A DNA stretch of 64,000 bases, taken from positions 1 to 64,000 of the forward strand of contig CAIOAO010000064.1 in the NCBI GenBank assembly GCA_903855985.1. The letters are read 5' to 3'. Below, piece after piece: positions 55,794 to 64,000 of the stretch. This DNA comes from an uncultured Opitutia bacterium. Its GTDB lineage: Bacteria > Verrucomicrobiota > Verrucomicrobiia > Opitutales > Opitutaceae. The notes under the pieces were generated by a model. It searched no databases and was not told where the DNA came from. It saw only the letters and a list, made by a program, of their open reading frames with translations. The stretch's first letter is position 1. The number at the start of each line of letters is the position of its first letter. The position numbers and the translations under genes are program-made.

Positions 55794-56501
55794 ATGCGCT
55801 CCTCCCCTCTTCGCCCCGCGCTCTGCCTCACCGTCCTCCTCGCCGCGGCCCCGTTCAGCCGCCTGTTCGCCGCCGAAACCCCGGCCCCGGTCGTCGCGCC
55901 CGAGGACACCCCCGCCGCTCCCGCCCCCACGCCGGCCGCTGCTCCCGCTCCGGCTCCCACCGTCACCCCGGCTCCCGCGCCGGTGCCGGATCAGGACAGC
56001 GCCGAGGCCAAGCTCGCCGTCGTGCTGCGGAGCTACACCCTGCTGCAGGAGGAAAACGACCAGCTGAAGGCCGCGGCGGAAAAAAATGCGACGGAGAAAT
56101 CCGCCCTTGAGGCCCAACTCGCCGTGGCCAAGGACGCCCTGCCCCTCGCCGCCCAGGCCGCCGGCCTGCGCGAGCAGCTCCGCCAAACGCAGGACCAGCT
56201 GGGTGCGCTCGCCCTCGAAAACAACGCGCTCAAGACCCGGCTCGCCGTTAATCCGGCGGCGCCCGGCGCCAGCAATCTCACCCCCGTCAGCGTGCCCACC
56301 ACCCTGACCCCGATCACCGCGCCCGTCGCGCCTGTCACCGCCCCGCGCGTGCACGTCGTCGCCGCCGGTGAAACCCTCAGCAAGATTGCCGTCCAATATT
56401 ACGGCAGCGCCAGCCGCTGGCCCGACATCCTCGCCGCCAACAAGGACGTCCTGAAGAACGAAAAGAGCCTGCTGGTTGGGACGAAGCTGAAGATCCCGTA
56501 A
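55794..56501 (+). CDS. coiled coil + LysM secreted protein
   Basis: Signal peptide; VHVVAAGETLSKIAVQYYGSASRWPDILAANKDVLKNEKSLLVGTKLKIP. Confidence 0.88.
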   Translation: MRSSPLRPALCLTVLLAAAPFSRLFAAETPAPVVAPEDTPAAPAPTPAAAPAPAPTVTPAPAPVPDQDSAEAKLAVVLRSYTLLQEENDQLKAAAEKNATEKSALEAQLAVAKDALPLAAQAAGLREQLRQTQDQLGALALENNALKTRLAVNPAAPGASNLTPVSVPTTLTPITAPVAPVTAPRVHVVAAGETLSKIAVQYYGSASRWPDILAANKDVLKNEKSLLVGTKLKIP

Positions 56502-56517
56502 GCGGCCGGAGCGCGGC

Positions 56518-57261
56518 TCACGCCGCCTTCTTGAGCAAAAACGGCGCGACCTCCGCGCGGCATTTCTCCACTTCCGCGCGGTACGCGGGACTCTTCCGGA
56601 GCTCGGCCACGATCGCCTGGGCCGCGACCCGGCCCCCGGCCACGTCGCTCGGGAAATGCACGCCGCCGATGACGCGGCCCCACGCCACGCGATGGGCGCG
56701 GGTGAACAGGTCCGCCTGCCGGTCCGGGAAAACATCCCCCAGCACCGCCGCCCACACAAACGCGCGCAGCGAGTGGCCGCTGGGGTAGGAATTGGACTTG
56801 GGGATTTTTACGCAGGGCTGCACCGTCGGCTCCACCGCCGGGGGCCGCTGCCGCGGGTAGAGGTTCTTCATGCGGTTGCTCACCAGCCACGCATCGGCGG
56901 TGACCGACGAGAGGAAATTCGCGAGGACCGGCAGGCTCTTTTCCTCCAACCAGGGTCCGAGCACGTCGCCGTAATCGGCAAACACCTTGTCCTGCTCAAT
57001 CAGCTTCGCCCACGCGACCTCCGCCGGCGTGCGGGTGGCCTGCACCTGCAGCACCGTCTCCAAATCGCCCAGCGCCGCGATCGAGCCCGGGGCCGGCGGC
57101 GCCGGCAGCAGCGCTTTCCAGTCCACGGCTTCCGGCTGGATAAAGTGGGCCACCGCCGGGGTGGACTTTTCCTCCAGGGTTTGGGCGGACGCCAGCGGCG
57201 CCACCAGACCAAGCAGGAGCATCAGCCAGGGAAACAGGGAACGACGCGTCATGACCGGCAC
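56518..57261 (-). CDS. PAP2 family phosphatase (class A acid phosphatase-like)
   Basis: KNLYPRQRP; SYPSGHSLRAFVWAAVL; VGRVIGGVHFPSDVAGG-type motif (RVIGGVHFPSDVAGG). Confidence 0.9.
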   Translation of the reverse strand: MPVMTRRSLFPWLMLLLGLVAPLASAQTLEEKSTPAVAHFIQPEAVDWKALLPAPPAPGSIAALGDLETVLQVQATRTPAEVAWAKLIEQDKVFADYGDVLGPWLEEKSLPVLANFLSSVTADAWLVSNRMKNLYPRQRPPAVEPTVQPCVKIPKSNSYPSGHSLRAFVWAAVLGDVFPDRQADLFTRAHRVAWGRVIGGVHFPSDVAGGRVAAQAIVAELRKSPAYRAEVEKCRAEVAPFLLKKAA

Positions 57262-57397
57262 CGTGCCAGATTCACCCCGGCGGCGAAACCAGAATTTTCG
57301 GCGTCACGGATAGGTTGCACGAGTGGGCGGGTCCGGCCCGGGTCCGCACTGACAATCACGTTGTCCACCCCAGCCGATTCATCCACCGTCGCGCCCC

Positions 57398-58534
57398 ATG
57401 AGATTCCTGCCCGCCTTGCTCCCCCTCCTGGCCGCCGGTTCCGCGCTGTTCGCCGGCGAACCCGCCGCCCCGCTCCCCGGCGCCGTGCAAAAACTCCCCG
57501 ACGGACTCTACGCGGAGATCGTCACCGCGCGCGGCATCATCACTGCCGAGCTGTTCTACGCCAAGGCCCCGCTGACCGTGACCAACTTCGTCGGTCTCGC
57601 CGAGGGCACGCTCGGGCCCAAGCCCGGTACGCCGTTTTTCAACGGCCTGAAGTTTCATCGCGTGGTGCCGAACTTCGTCGTGCAGGGCGGCGACCCCCTC
57701 GGCACCGGCGAGGGTGATCCCGGGTACACTTTCCCCGATGAATTCATCCCGGGCCTGCACCACGACGCCACCGGCATGCTCTCCATGGCGAACAGCGGCC
57801 CCGACACCAACGGCTCGCAGTTCTTCATCACCCTGCGCGAGGTCAACCGGTTGAATTACCTCCACAGCGTCTTCGGCCGCGTCGTCCGCGGGCTCGAGGT
57901 GCTGCCGCTGATCCAGCAGGATGACGTCATGACCGCGGTGAACATCCGCCGGATCGGTCCCGCCGCGACGGCCTTCCGCGCGGACCAGGCGTCGTTTGAC
58001 CGGCTCGCGGCCGGGGCGAAGAAAGCCATCCTTCCCCATTTCGAGGACCCCGACTCACTCCTGCCCGCCGACCCGCCCCGCGCCCTTAATTTCCAGCGCA
58101 AGCTCGCGAACTACGAGCGCGGCACCGGCGTGAAAATCTACGCGCGGGTCTACGCCAAGTTTTCGCCCGAGACCCCGGACCAGCGTCCCGGCAAGCTCGT
58201 CGGCTCCCTGGCCAAGCAACTCAAGCTGCCCCCGTCCTCGACCCTCGCCGTGTATTTTGCCGACACCGCCCAATGGGGCCTGTGGATCGGCGCCGACGCC
58301 CTGCCGCAGTTCGTCGGCCGGGCCGGCACCGTCCAGGAGTTGGTGAAGGACGGCGCCCTGCACCGCGCCAAGCAGGACTTCCTCACCGCCGCCAAGTCGC
58401 TGGGCGATCAGTATACCGTCGAGGCCGCCAAGGCGACCCCGCCCGACAAGCCGCTGACCAACGGCCAGAAAATCAAGTACCAGGTCGACGCCGTGATCGA
58501 CGGCCTCATTTTCAAATTCGAGCCCAAATCCTGA
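57398..58534 (+). CDS. cyclophilin-type peptidyl-prolyl cis-trans isomerase
   Basis: FNGLKFHRVVPNFVVQGGDPLGTGEGDPGYTFPDEF; GMLSMANSGPDTNGSQFFITL. Confidence 0.95.
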   Translation: MRFLPALLPLLAAGSALFAGEPAAPLPGAVQKLPDGLYAEIVTARGIITAELFYAKAPLTVTNFVGLAEGTLGPKPGTPFFNGLKFHRVVPNFVVQGGDPLGTGEGDPGYTFPDEFIPGLHHDATGMLSMANSGPDTNGSQFFITLREVNRLNYLHSVFGRVVRGLEVLPLIQQDDVMTAVNIRRIGPAATAFRADQASFDRLAAGAKKAILPHFEDPDSLLPADPPRALNFQRKLANYERGTGVKIYARVYAKFSPETPDQRPGKLVGSLAKQLKLPPSSTLAVYFADTAQWGLWIGADALPQFVGRAGTVQELVKDGALHRAKQDFLTAAKSLGDQYTVEAAKATPPDKPLTNGQKIKYQVDAVIDGLIFKFEPKS

Positions 58535-58538
58535 TCCC

Positions 58539-59867
58539 ATGAAATATTTCCCGACCCTCCTCCTCGCTGCCCTCGCCACGCCGCTGTCCGGCACCGCCGC
58601 CATTCCGGTCCGCGAGGTCGTCGCCCAAAAAGTCGCCGCCGATTATCCCGCCCTCCTCTCGTTCTACACCGACCTCCATCTCCACCCCGAGCTCTCACTC
58701 ATGGAGAAGGAAACCTCCGCCAAGGTCGCCGCCTCCCTACGCGCCTCCGGTTACGAGGTCACTGATCACTTCGGCGGCTACGGCGTCGTCGGCGTGCTCA
58801 AAAACGGTCCCGGCCCCGTGCTGCTGATCCGCACCGACATGGACGCCTTGCCCGTCCTCGAGGTGACCGGCCTGCCCTACGCGAGCAAGGTCCGCGTCAC
58901 CGACCTGTCCGGCCACGACGTGCCGGTCATGCAAGCCTGTGGCCATGATGTGCACATGACGGTGGTCACCGGTGCCGCCCGCGTGCTGGCGTCCCTCCGC
59001 GACCAATGGTCCGGCACGCTCGTGTTCGTCGGCCAGCCCGCCGAGGAACGCGTCATTGGCGCCCGCGCCATGCTTGCCGCCGGACTCTACCGCCAGTTCC
59101 CCACGCCCAACTTCGCCCTCGCCGTGCACGACGAGAGTGAGATCCCCGCCGGCACCGTCGCCACGATGGAGGGCTTCAGCCACGCCAACGCCGATACCGC
59201 CACGATTCTCATTCACGGCATCGCGGCCCATGGCGCCATGCCCTACAAGGGCAAGGATCCCGTCGTCCTCGCCGCCCGCATCATCCTCGCCCTCCAGACC
59301 ATCGTCAGCCGCGAGTTGAAGGCCACCGACCCCGCCGTCGTCACCGTCGGCTCCATCCACGGCGGCACCAAGCCCAACCTCATCCCCGCCGAGGTGAAGC
59401 TCGAGCTCACCCTGCGCTCCTACTCCGACGATGTCCGCGCCTATCTCGTCTCCGCCATCCGCCGCATCTGCCGCGGCGAGGCCATCGCCGCCGGCCTGCC
59501 CGACGAGCTGATGCCCGAAGTGACCGTGACCGCCGGCGAAGGCGCCACGTCCGTCTACAACGACCCCAGCCTGACCAAGCGGGTGCGCGCCGCCATGATC
59601 TCCTGGCTCGGGGAGGACCGCGTCGAGACGTTCCACGCCTCCATGGTCTCGGAGGACTTCTCGGAGTTTGGCCGGACAGTCGAACACGTGCCCCTTTGCA
59701 TCATCCGCCTCGGCGCTTCCGCCCCCGCCGCCATCGCGGAAAGCACCCGCACCGGCACCCCCCTCCCATCCCTGCATTCGGACAAATTTGCCCCGGTGCC
59801 CGAACCCACCCTGAAGACCGGTGTCACTGCCCTGACCGCCGTGGCCTTGGATATCCTGAAAAAATAA
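58539..59867 (+). CDS. M20-family amidohydrolase/peptidase with signal peptide
   Basis: LHLHPELSLMEKETSAKVAASL; IRTDMDALPVLE; QACGHDVHMTVVTGAA. Confidence 0.93.
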   Translation: MKYFPTLLLAALATPLSGTAAIPVREVVAQKVAADYPALLSFYTDLHLHPELSLMEKETSAKVAASLRASGYEVTDHFGGYGVVGVLKNGPGPVLLIRTDMDALPVLEVTGLPYASKVRVTDLSGHDVPVMQACGHDVHMTVVTGAARVLASLRDQWSGTLVFVGQPAEERVIGARAMLAAGLYRQFPTPNFALAVHDESEIPAGTVATMEGFSHANADTATILIHGIAAHGAMPYKGKDPVVLAARIILALQTIVSRELKATDPAVVTVGSIHGGTKPNLIPAEVKLELTLRSYSDDVRAYLVSAIRRICRGEAIAAGLPDELMPEVTVTAGEGATSVYNDPSLTKRVRAAMISWLGEDRVETFHASMVSEDFSEFGRTVEHVPLCIIRLGASAPAAIAESTRTGTPLPSLHSDKFAPVPEPTLKTGVTALTAVALDILKK

Positions 59868-59916
59868 CCGGTTCCAATCCGCCGGTTTCCACCTCACTCC
59901 AACCAGGCCAATAAGT

Positions 59917-59936
59917 TAACTCAGGCAACTGAGTTA
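59917..59936. promoter_or_regulatory. 8-bp inverted repeat TAACTCAG-GCAA-CTGAGTTA in an AT-rich leader
   Basis: Perfect arms; just upstream of TTATATATT. Confidence 0.5.
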
Positions 59937-60061
59937 TGGATTATATATTGCATCCTCCGCCAACTTCCTCCGGGATACGTAGTATTACGCACCCAAAAAA
60001 TATTGCGGGCGTTCCCTTACAAACTGTGCCTGATTCCGCGAGACACCCCTCTGCCAACCTG

Positions 60062-60409
60062 ATGAAAACCCGGCCCACCACTGGCTTTACGCTGGTCGAA
60101 ATCATGATCGTCGTGGTCATTATTGGCATGTTGGCGGCGCTCGCTATCCCGGGTTTCCAGAAAATCCGCAGTTCCTCCCAGGATAAGGCCGTGTTGAGCA
60201 ACGCCCGCCAGCTGGCGGCGGCCACCGACCAGTACATGATGGAATACGGCAAATCCACGGTGTCCATCAACCGCCTCGTCGGCCTCACCAATTACGTCAA
60301 GAGCCTCGATACGGTCGCCCAGGAATCCTACCCCCTCGTCTACACGGCGGGTGTTCCGATCACGGTGACCGGTGTTGGCGGCGTCCGCACCATCACCTAC
60401 GGTCTCTGA
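60062..60409 (+). CDS. type II/IV prepilin-like (pseudopilin) protein
   Basis: MKTRPTTG|FTLVEIMIVVVIIGMLAALAIPGF canonical prepilin peptidase site. Confidence 0.95.
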   Translation: MKTRPTTGFTLVEIMIVVVIIGMLAALAIPGFQKIRSSSQDKAVLSNARQLAAATDQYMMEYGKSTVSINRLVGLTNYVKSLDTVAQESYPLVYTAGVPITVTGVGGVRTITYGL

Positions 60410-60449
60410 GGGCTCGCCCTCGGGTCGTTTGCTGTTTCGCTCTCGGGGC

Positions 60450-60914
60450 ATGACTGCCTCCCCCTTGCTCCGCGCTGCGCTCCTGGTCATCGCCCTGGCC
60501 TCCGGCCTCCGGTTGTCAGCGGCCGCCCCCGCCGCCCCGTCCGCCGCCGCCCAGATCGAACTCGTCCTGCGCACCCAGGCCGACGCGTGGAACCGCGGTG
60601 ACATTGACGCCTTCATGCAGACCTACGCGCAGGTCGACGACCTGCGCTTCGCCTCGGGTGGCAACGTCACCTATGGCTGGAAGGCCACCCTCGCGCGCTA
60701 CCAGCAGCGCTACCCGGATCGCGCCGCCATGGGCACGCTCGCTTTCAGCGAGCTCACGGTCACCGAGCTGTCCCCCGACGCCGCCCTGCTCTTCGGCCAC
60801 TGGCAGCTCACGCGCGCCCACGACACGCCCCACGGCCTGTTCACGTTGCTGGTCCGCCGCACTCCCGCCGGCTGGAAGATTTTCGCCGACCACACGTCCT
60901 CCGCATCGCCGTAA
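60450..60914 (+). CDS. SnoaL/DUF4440-like (NTF2 fold) secreted protein
   Basis: Signal peptide; LRTQADAWNRGDIDAFMQTYAQVDDLRFASGGNVTYGWKATLARYQQRYP. Confidence 0.85.
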   Translation: MTASPLLRAALLVIALASGLRLSAAAPAAPSAAAQIELVLRTQADAWNRGDIDAFMQTYAQVDDLRFASGGNVTYGWKATLARYQQRYPDRAAMGTLAFSELTVTELSPDAALLFGHWQLTRAHDTPHGLFTLLVRRTPAGWKIFADHTSSASP

Positions 60915-60966
60915 ACCCGGCGCGCTTGCACCGGTGCCGGGACATGCCACGGTGGGGTTTCCCGCC

Positions 60967-61500
60967 ATGCGTAACGCGCTCTACCTGCTCCTGCTCGGCC
61001 TCGTGCTCCTGACCCTCGCGCTCGTCGTGCGCTCCGGCCTGATGGCCCGCCGCGAGCCCGGCCGCCCCATCAACAGCGCCATGCGCGAGGCCATGGCCGA
61101 GGAGGCGCCGCAATGGAGCGAGGAGGATACGACCGTTATCCGCCAGAAGTTCGCCAACGCCCACCGCCTGCACTCGGGCCTGCTTTACGTCGTGCGCGAC
61201 CCCGGCACCGGCAACGCCACGCCCCGCGAGGGCCAGGAGGTCATTGTCCACTACGACGGCCGCCTGCTCGACGGCACCAAGATTGACAGCTCTTACGAGC
61301 GCGGCGCGCCCTACACGTTCCGCCTCGGCACCGGCGCGGTCATCCAGGGCTGGGATGATGCCGTGCTCACCATGAAAAAGGGCGAGAAGCGCACACTCAT
61401 CATTCCGTACTGGCTCGGCTACGGCATCTCCGGCCGCGCGCCCAAGGTCCCGCCGCGCGCCACTTTGGTCTTCGACGTCGAGCTGCTTAATTTCCGCTGA
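60967..61500 (+). CDS. FKBP-type peptidyl-prolyl cis-trans isomerase
   Basis: GQEVIVHYDGRLLDGTKIDSSYERGAPYTFRLGTGAVIQGWDDAVLTMKKGEKRTLIIPYWLGYG. Confidence 0.95.
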   Translation: MRNALYLLLLGLVLLTLALVVRSGLMARREPGRPINSAMREAMAEEAPQWSEEDTTVIRQKFANAHRLHSGLLYVVRDPGTGNATPREGQEVIVHYDGRLLDGTKIDSSYERGAPYTFRLGTGAVIQGWDDAVLTMKKGEKRTLIIPYWLGYGISGRAPKVPPRATLVFDVELLNFR

Positions 61501-61569
61501 GACCCAGGCCCGCCGGGCTTCCCGCGTAACACCTAAAACTTAACCCTGAGCCGCGCGCCCGGGCGCGGC

Positions 61570-63159
61570 TCACGCCTGATGCGCCATCGGGTTCGGTGCG
61601 AGCGCCGCACTGTCGCGCGGCCGGCGGTAGTTCACGCCGAGCCGGTCGAACCGTGCGAGGAGCAGGTTGAGCCGGGTGCGGAAATCCGCGAAATCCTTCC
61701 GCGCCACCGGGGACCACACCACCTCGGCCAGCGCGCTGAGGCGCGGATACGCCCGGCGTTCCACCACGCTCAGGCTCGGCATGCGCTCGCGCCAGAGCTG
61801 GCCCTGCGCCCCGAGCACGCGGGCGTGATACGCCGGCTCGACGCCGGTGAGGGGGTCGAACGAGTAGACTTTCTCCAGCGTGGTGTGCGCCCCGATCTGG
61901 CCGCCTTCCTCCTCGGCGGTGCCCTCGGTGTAGTCGAAATACGTGTGCGACGTCGGTGCCATCACCACGTCGTGCCCGAGCCGGGCCGCCTCGATCGCCC
62001 ACTTCACGTCGCGCCACGCCATCATGGCCGCGCCCGGAGCGAGCCCGCCTTCCTGGATCTCGTCCCAGCCGATGAGCCGGCGGCCGTGCTTCGCCAGGAA
62101 ATTCTCCGTGCGGCGGATGAACCAGCTTTGCAACTCGTGGCCGTTCTTCAGCCCGTTCGCCGCCATAAACGCCCGTGCCGTGGGCGAGGCCTCCCACTGC
62201 TCCTTCATCGCCTCGTCGCCGCCCACGTGGATGAACTTGGAGGGAAACAGCGCCAGCACCTCGGTGAACACGTTGTCCAGGAACTCGAGGGTTTCCGGCT
62301 TCGGCGCATATGTCTCAGGGAAAATCGTCCAGCGCGGCTGCACCACCGGCGCGTAGCCGGGGGCGTCGGTGTTGCCAAGGTGCGGATAGGCCGCGAGCGC
62401 CGCCGAGCTGTGACCCGGCACCTCGATCTCCGGCACCACCGTGATGAAACGCTCCGCCGCATACGCCACGACGTCGCGGATCTCGTCCTGCGTGTAGAAC
62501 CCGCCGTGCGGGATGCCGTCGGACACCGGCTCGTTGTCCACCTTTGGCGTCGCCGCCCGCCACGCGCCCACGCTCGTGAGCTTCGGGTATTTTTTGATTT
62601 CGATGCGCCAGCCCTGGTCGTCCACGAGGTGCCACTGGAAAACGTTCAGTTTGTGCAGCGCGAGCGTGTCGAGGTACTTCTTCACCTCGGCCACCGGCGA
62701 GAAATGCCGGCTCACATCCAGCAGCGAGCCGCGCCAGCCGAACCGCGGCCGGTCCTCGATCTCCACCGCCGCGACCGTCGTCGCCCCGCCGCCCGCCCGC
62801 CAGCCGAAGCGCTCGATGTCCGGCGGCAGCAGCTGCCGCAGCGACTGCATCCCGTAAAACACCCCCGCCGCGCCGCCGCCCCGGATCGTCACGCCCTTGG
62901 CTGTGACCGAAAGCGTGTAGCCTTCCCCGCCGAGTTTCGGGGTCAGGGCCGGGTCAATGCCGAGCGCAATGACGCTGCCGCCCGCGGGCGCCGTCTCCGC
63001 CACCGTCACCGCGAGCAACTTGGCCAGCTGCGCCGCCACGCCGCGCAGCGCCGCCTCACCCCCGGTTGCGACCACGGTCTGACCCGTGAGGGCAAAAGGC
63101 GCCCCGCCCGTGAGGCGGCACGAAACTGGAATCGGGATGATGCTCGGGGTCTGGCTCAT
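61570..63159 (-). CDS. beta-N-acetylhexosaminidase, GH20
   Basis: FGWRGSLLDVSRHFSPVAEVKKYLDTLALHKLNVFQWHLVDDQGWRIEIKKYP; FIHVGGDEAMKEQW. Confidence 0.95.
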   Translation of the reverse strand: MSQTPSIIPIPVSCRLTGGAPFALTGQTVVATGGEAALRGVAAQLAKLLAVTVAETAPAGGSVIALGIDPALTPKLGGEGYTLSVTAKGVTIRGGGAAGVFYGMQSLRQLLPPDIERFGWRAGGGATTVAAVEIEDRPRFGWRGSLLDVSRHFSPVAEVKKYLDTLALHKLNVFQWHLVDDQGWRIEIKKYPKLTSVGAWRAATPKVDNEPVSDGIPHGGFYTQDEIRDVVAYAAERFITVVPEIEVPGHSSAALAAYPHLGNTDAPGYAPVVQPRWTIFPETYAPKPETLEFLDNVFTEVLALFPSKFIHVGGDEAMKEQWEASPTARAFMAANGLKNGHELQSWFIRRTENFLAKHGRRLIGWDEIQEGGLAPGAAMMAWRDVKWAIEAARLGHDVVMAPTSHTYFDYTEGTAEEEGGQIGAHTTLEKVYSFDPLTGVEPAYHARVLGAQGQLWRERMPSLSVVERRAYPRLSALAEVVWSPVARKDFADFRTRLNLLLARFDRLGVNYRRPRDSAALAPNPMAHQA

Positions 63160-63184
63160 GGGATAAGTCGGAAAGGAAATGTTC

Positions 63185-63264
63185 CTACAGGAGGCAACGG
63201 AGAGAACGGAGGGTTTCGAAGCCGGGAGCAAACCCTCTCTCCGTTGCCTCCGTTACCTTCTGTA
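63185..63264. repeat. imperfect inverted repeat (TACAGRAGGYAACGGAGG family)
   Basis: CTACAGGAGGCAACGGAGAGAACGGAGGGTTT / AAACCCTCTCTCCGTTGCCTCCGTTACCTTCTGTA. Confidence 0.8.
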
Positions 63265-63276
63265 AAATCGCAATCC

Positions 63277-63996
63277 TCACAATCCCAGCAGGCTGCCGTT
63301 GCGCTTGATCCACTTCTCCGCGTCGCGCCAGGCGGGACAAACCTCCTCCACCCGCTCCCAGAAGCGCGCCGAGTGGTTCATTTCCCGGAGATGCATCAGC
63401 TCGTGGTAAATGATGTAGTCGCGCACGAGATCCGGCGTCTGCACCAGCCGCCAGTTGAGCGAAATCGTCCCGCCCGCCGAGCAGGAGCCCCAGCGCGACC
63501 GTTGGTTGCGCACCGTCACCTGCTTCACGTCCACCCCCGTGATGGCTGACAGCTCCCACGTGCGCGCCGGCAGCTCCACCTTCCCGCGCCGCAGAAAGTG
63601 CGCCTCCAATGTCGGCCGCAAATCGCCGTCGAGGGACGGAACCCGGAAAACATCCGCGGCCAGGCAAACCTGCGGCCGGGCGGCCAGGTCGGCCCCGGCG
63701 ACGGAGAACGGCGCTACGGTAGCGGAACGGATCTCGCACATCTCTCCCCGCCACAGCACGTGGGTGCCGAGCGTCCAGATCTCCGCGCCGCGCGGCCGCT
63801 TCGCCTGCCGGGCCCGCGCGCGGTCCAGCCAGTCGCGGTGTTGCTCGACGAATCGCTCCGCCTCGCGCACCGACCCGCGTGCCGGGATCACCGCCACCGC
63901 CGTGCCGTCGCGCCGGAGCGTGAGCCGGTAGTTCCGGGCCCGCGGGCTGCGCTCAAACACCACGTGGTCACCTTCCGCCGGCGGCGCCTTGTGCAC
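63277..63996 (-). CDS. M48/YgjP-like (DUF45) metallopeptidase
   Basis: YIIYHELMHLREMNHSARFWERV HExxH motif; RSRWGSCSAGGTISLNWRL. Confidence 0.93.
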   Translation of the reverse strand: MHKAPPAEGDHVVFERSPRARNYRLTLRRDGTAVAVIPARGSVREAERFVEQHRDWLDRARARQAKRPRGAEIWTLGTHVLWRGEMCEIRSATVAPFSVAGADLAARPQVCLAADVFRVPSLDGDLRPTLEAHFLRRGKVELPARTWELSAITGVDVKQVTVRNQRSRWGSCSAGGTISLNWRLVQTPDLVRDYIIYHELMHLREMNHSARFWERVEEVCPAWRDAEKWIKRNGSLLGL

Positions 63997-64000
63997 GCCC

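Noticed and set aside
59868-59895. tRNA T-arm-like string GGTTCCAATCC
   Set aside because: No cloverleaf upstream (M20 coding sequence) and no proper acceptor or T stem; could at most be an accidental match
61579-63549. 656-aa plus-strand ORF
   Set aside because: Antisense to GH20; His/Arg-rich low-quality translation
1-64000. CRISPR array, toxin-antitoxin, restriction-modification or other defence locus
   Set aside because: No direct-repeat/spacer arrays, nuclease/methylase modules or toxin pairs seen; the repeats present are inverted intergenic elements

Overview
High-GC bacterial chromosomal window. Gene content and style suggest an Opitutaceae-like Verrucomicrobium (inference; no rRNA or marker gene is present). 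I read about 50 protein-coding genes. Roughly the first 34 kb and the last 2.5 kb are a glycan/amino-sugar catabolic region: six-hairpin glycosidase-like proteins, GH38, GH36, GH20 and GH106-like enzymes, nagA/nagB, an FGGY kinase, an AKR, a Gfo/Idh/MocA oxidoreductase, a PhyH dioxygenase, and a desaturase-like oxygenase paired with a Rieske ferredoxin. The rest is mostly housekeeping or envelope genes: ABC exporter, CinA, ExoIII, PLP enzyme, RND efflux with MarR, glycerol kinase, a Sel1/coiled-coil/LysM gene trio, cyclophilin, M20 peptidase, an orphan pseudopilin and FKBP. I saw no CRISPR array, tRNA, rRNA, transposase or recognisable defence system. The most notable observations are: (1) a ~25-bp near-identical palindrome (AGTGTMACC-TATTG-GGTTACACT) in two divergent promoters 15 kb apart, one next to a 22-nt poly-G tract; (2) several families of intergenic inverted repeats, including a GGAAGCCAGGAAACCAGGA family with three copies, one interrupted by a different small repeat; (3) a Sel1 / Sel1-coil-LysM / coil-LysM paralogous trio; (4) a glycosidase and a Gfo/Idh oxidoreductase that both appear truncated at one convergent junction; (5) a MocD/MocE-like desaturase-Rieske pair inside a glycosidase cluster. 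All family assignments come from reading motifs by eye; no database search was run.
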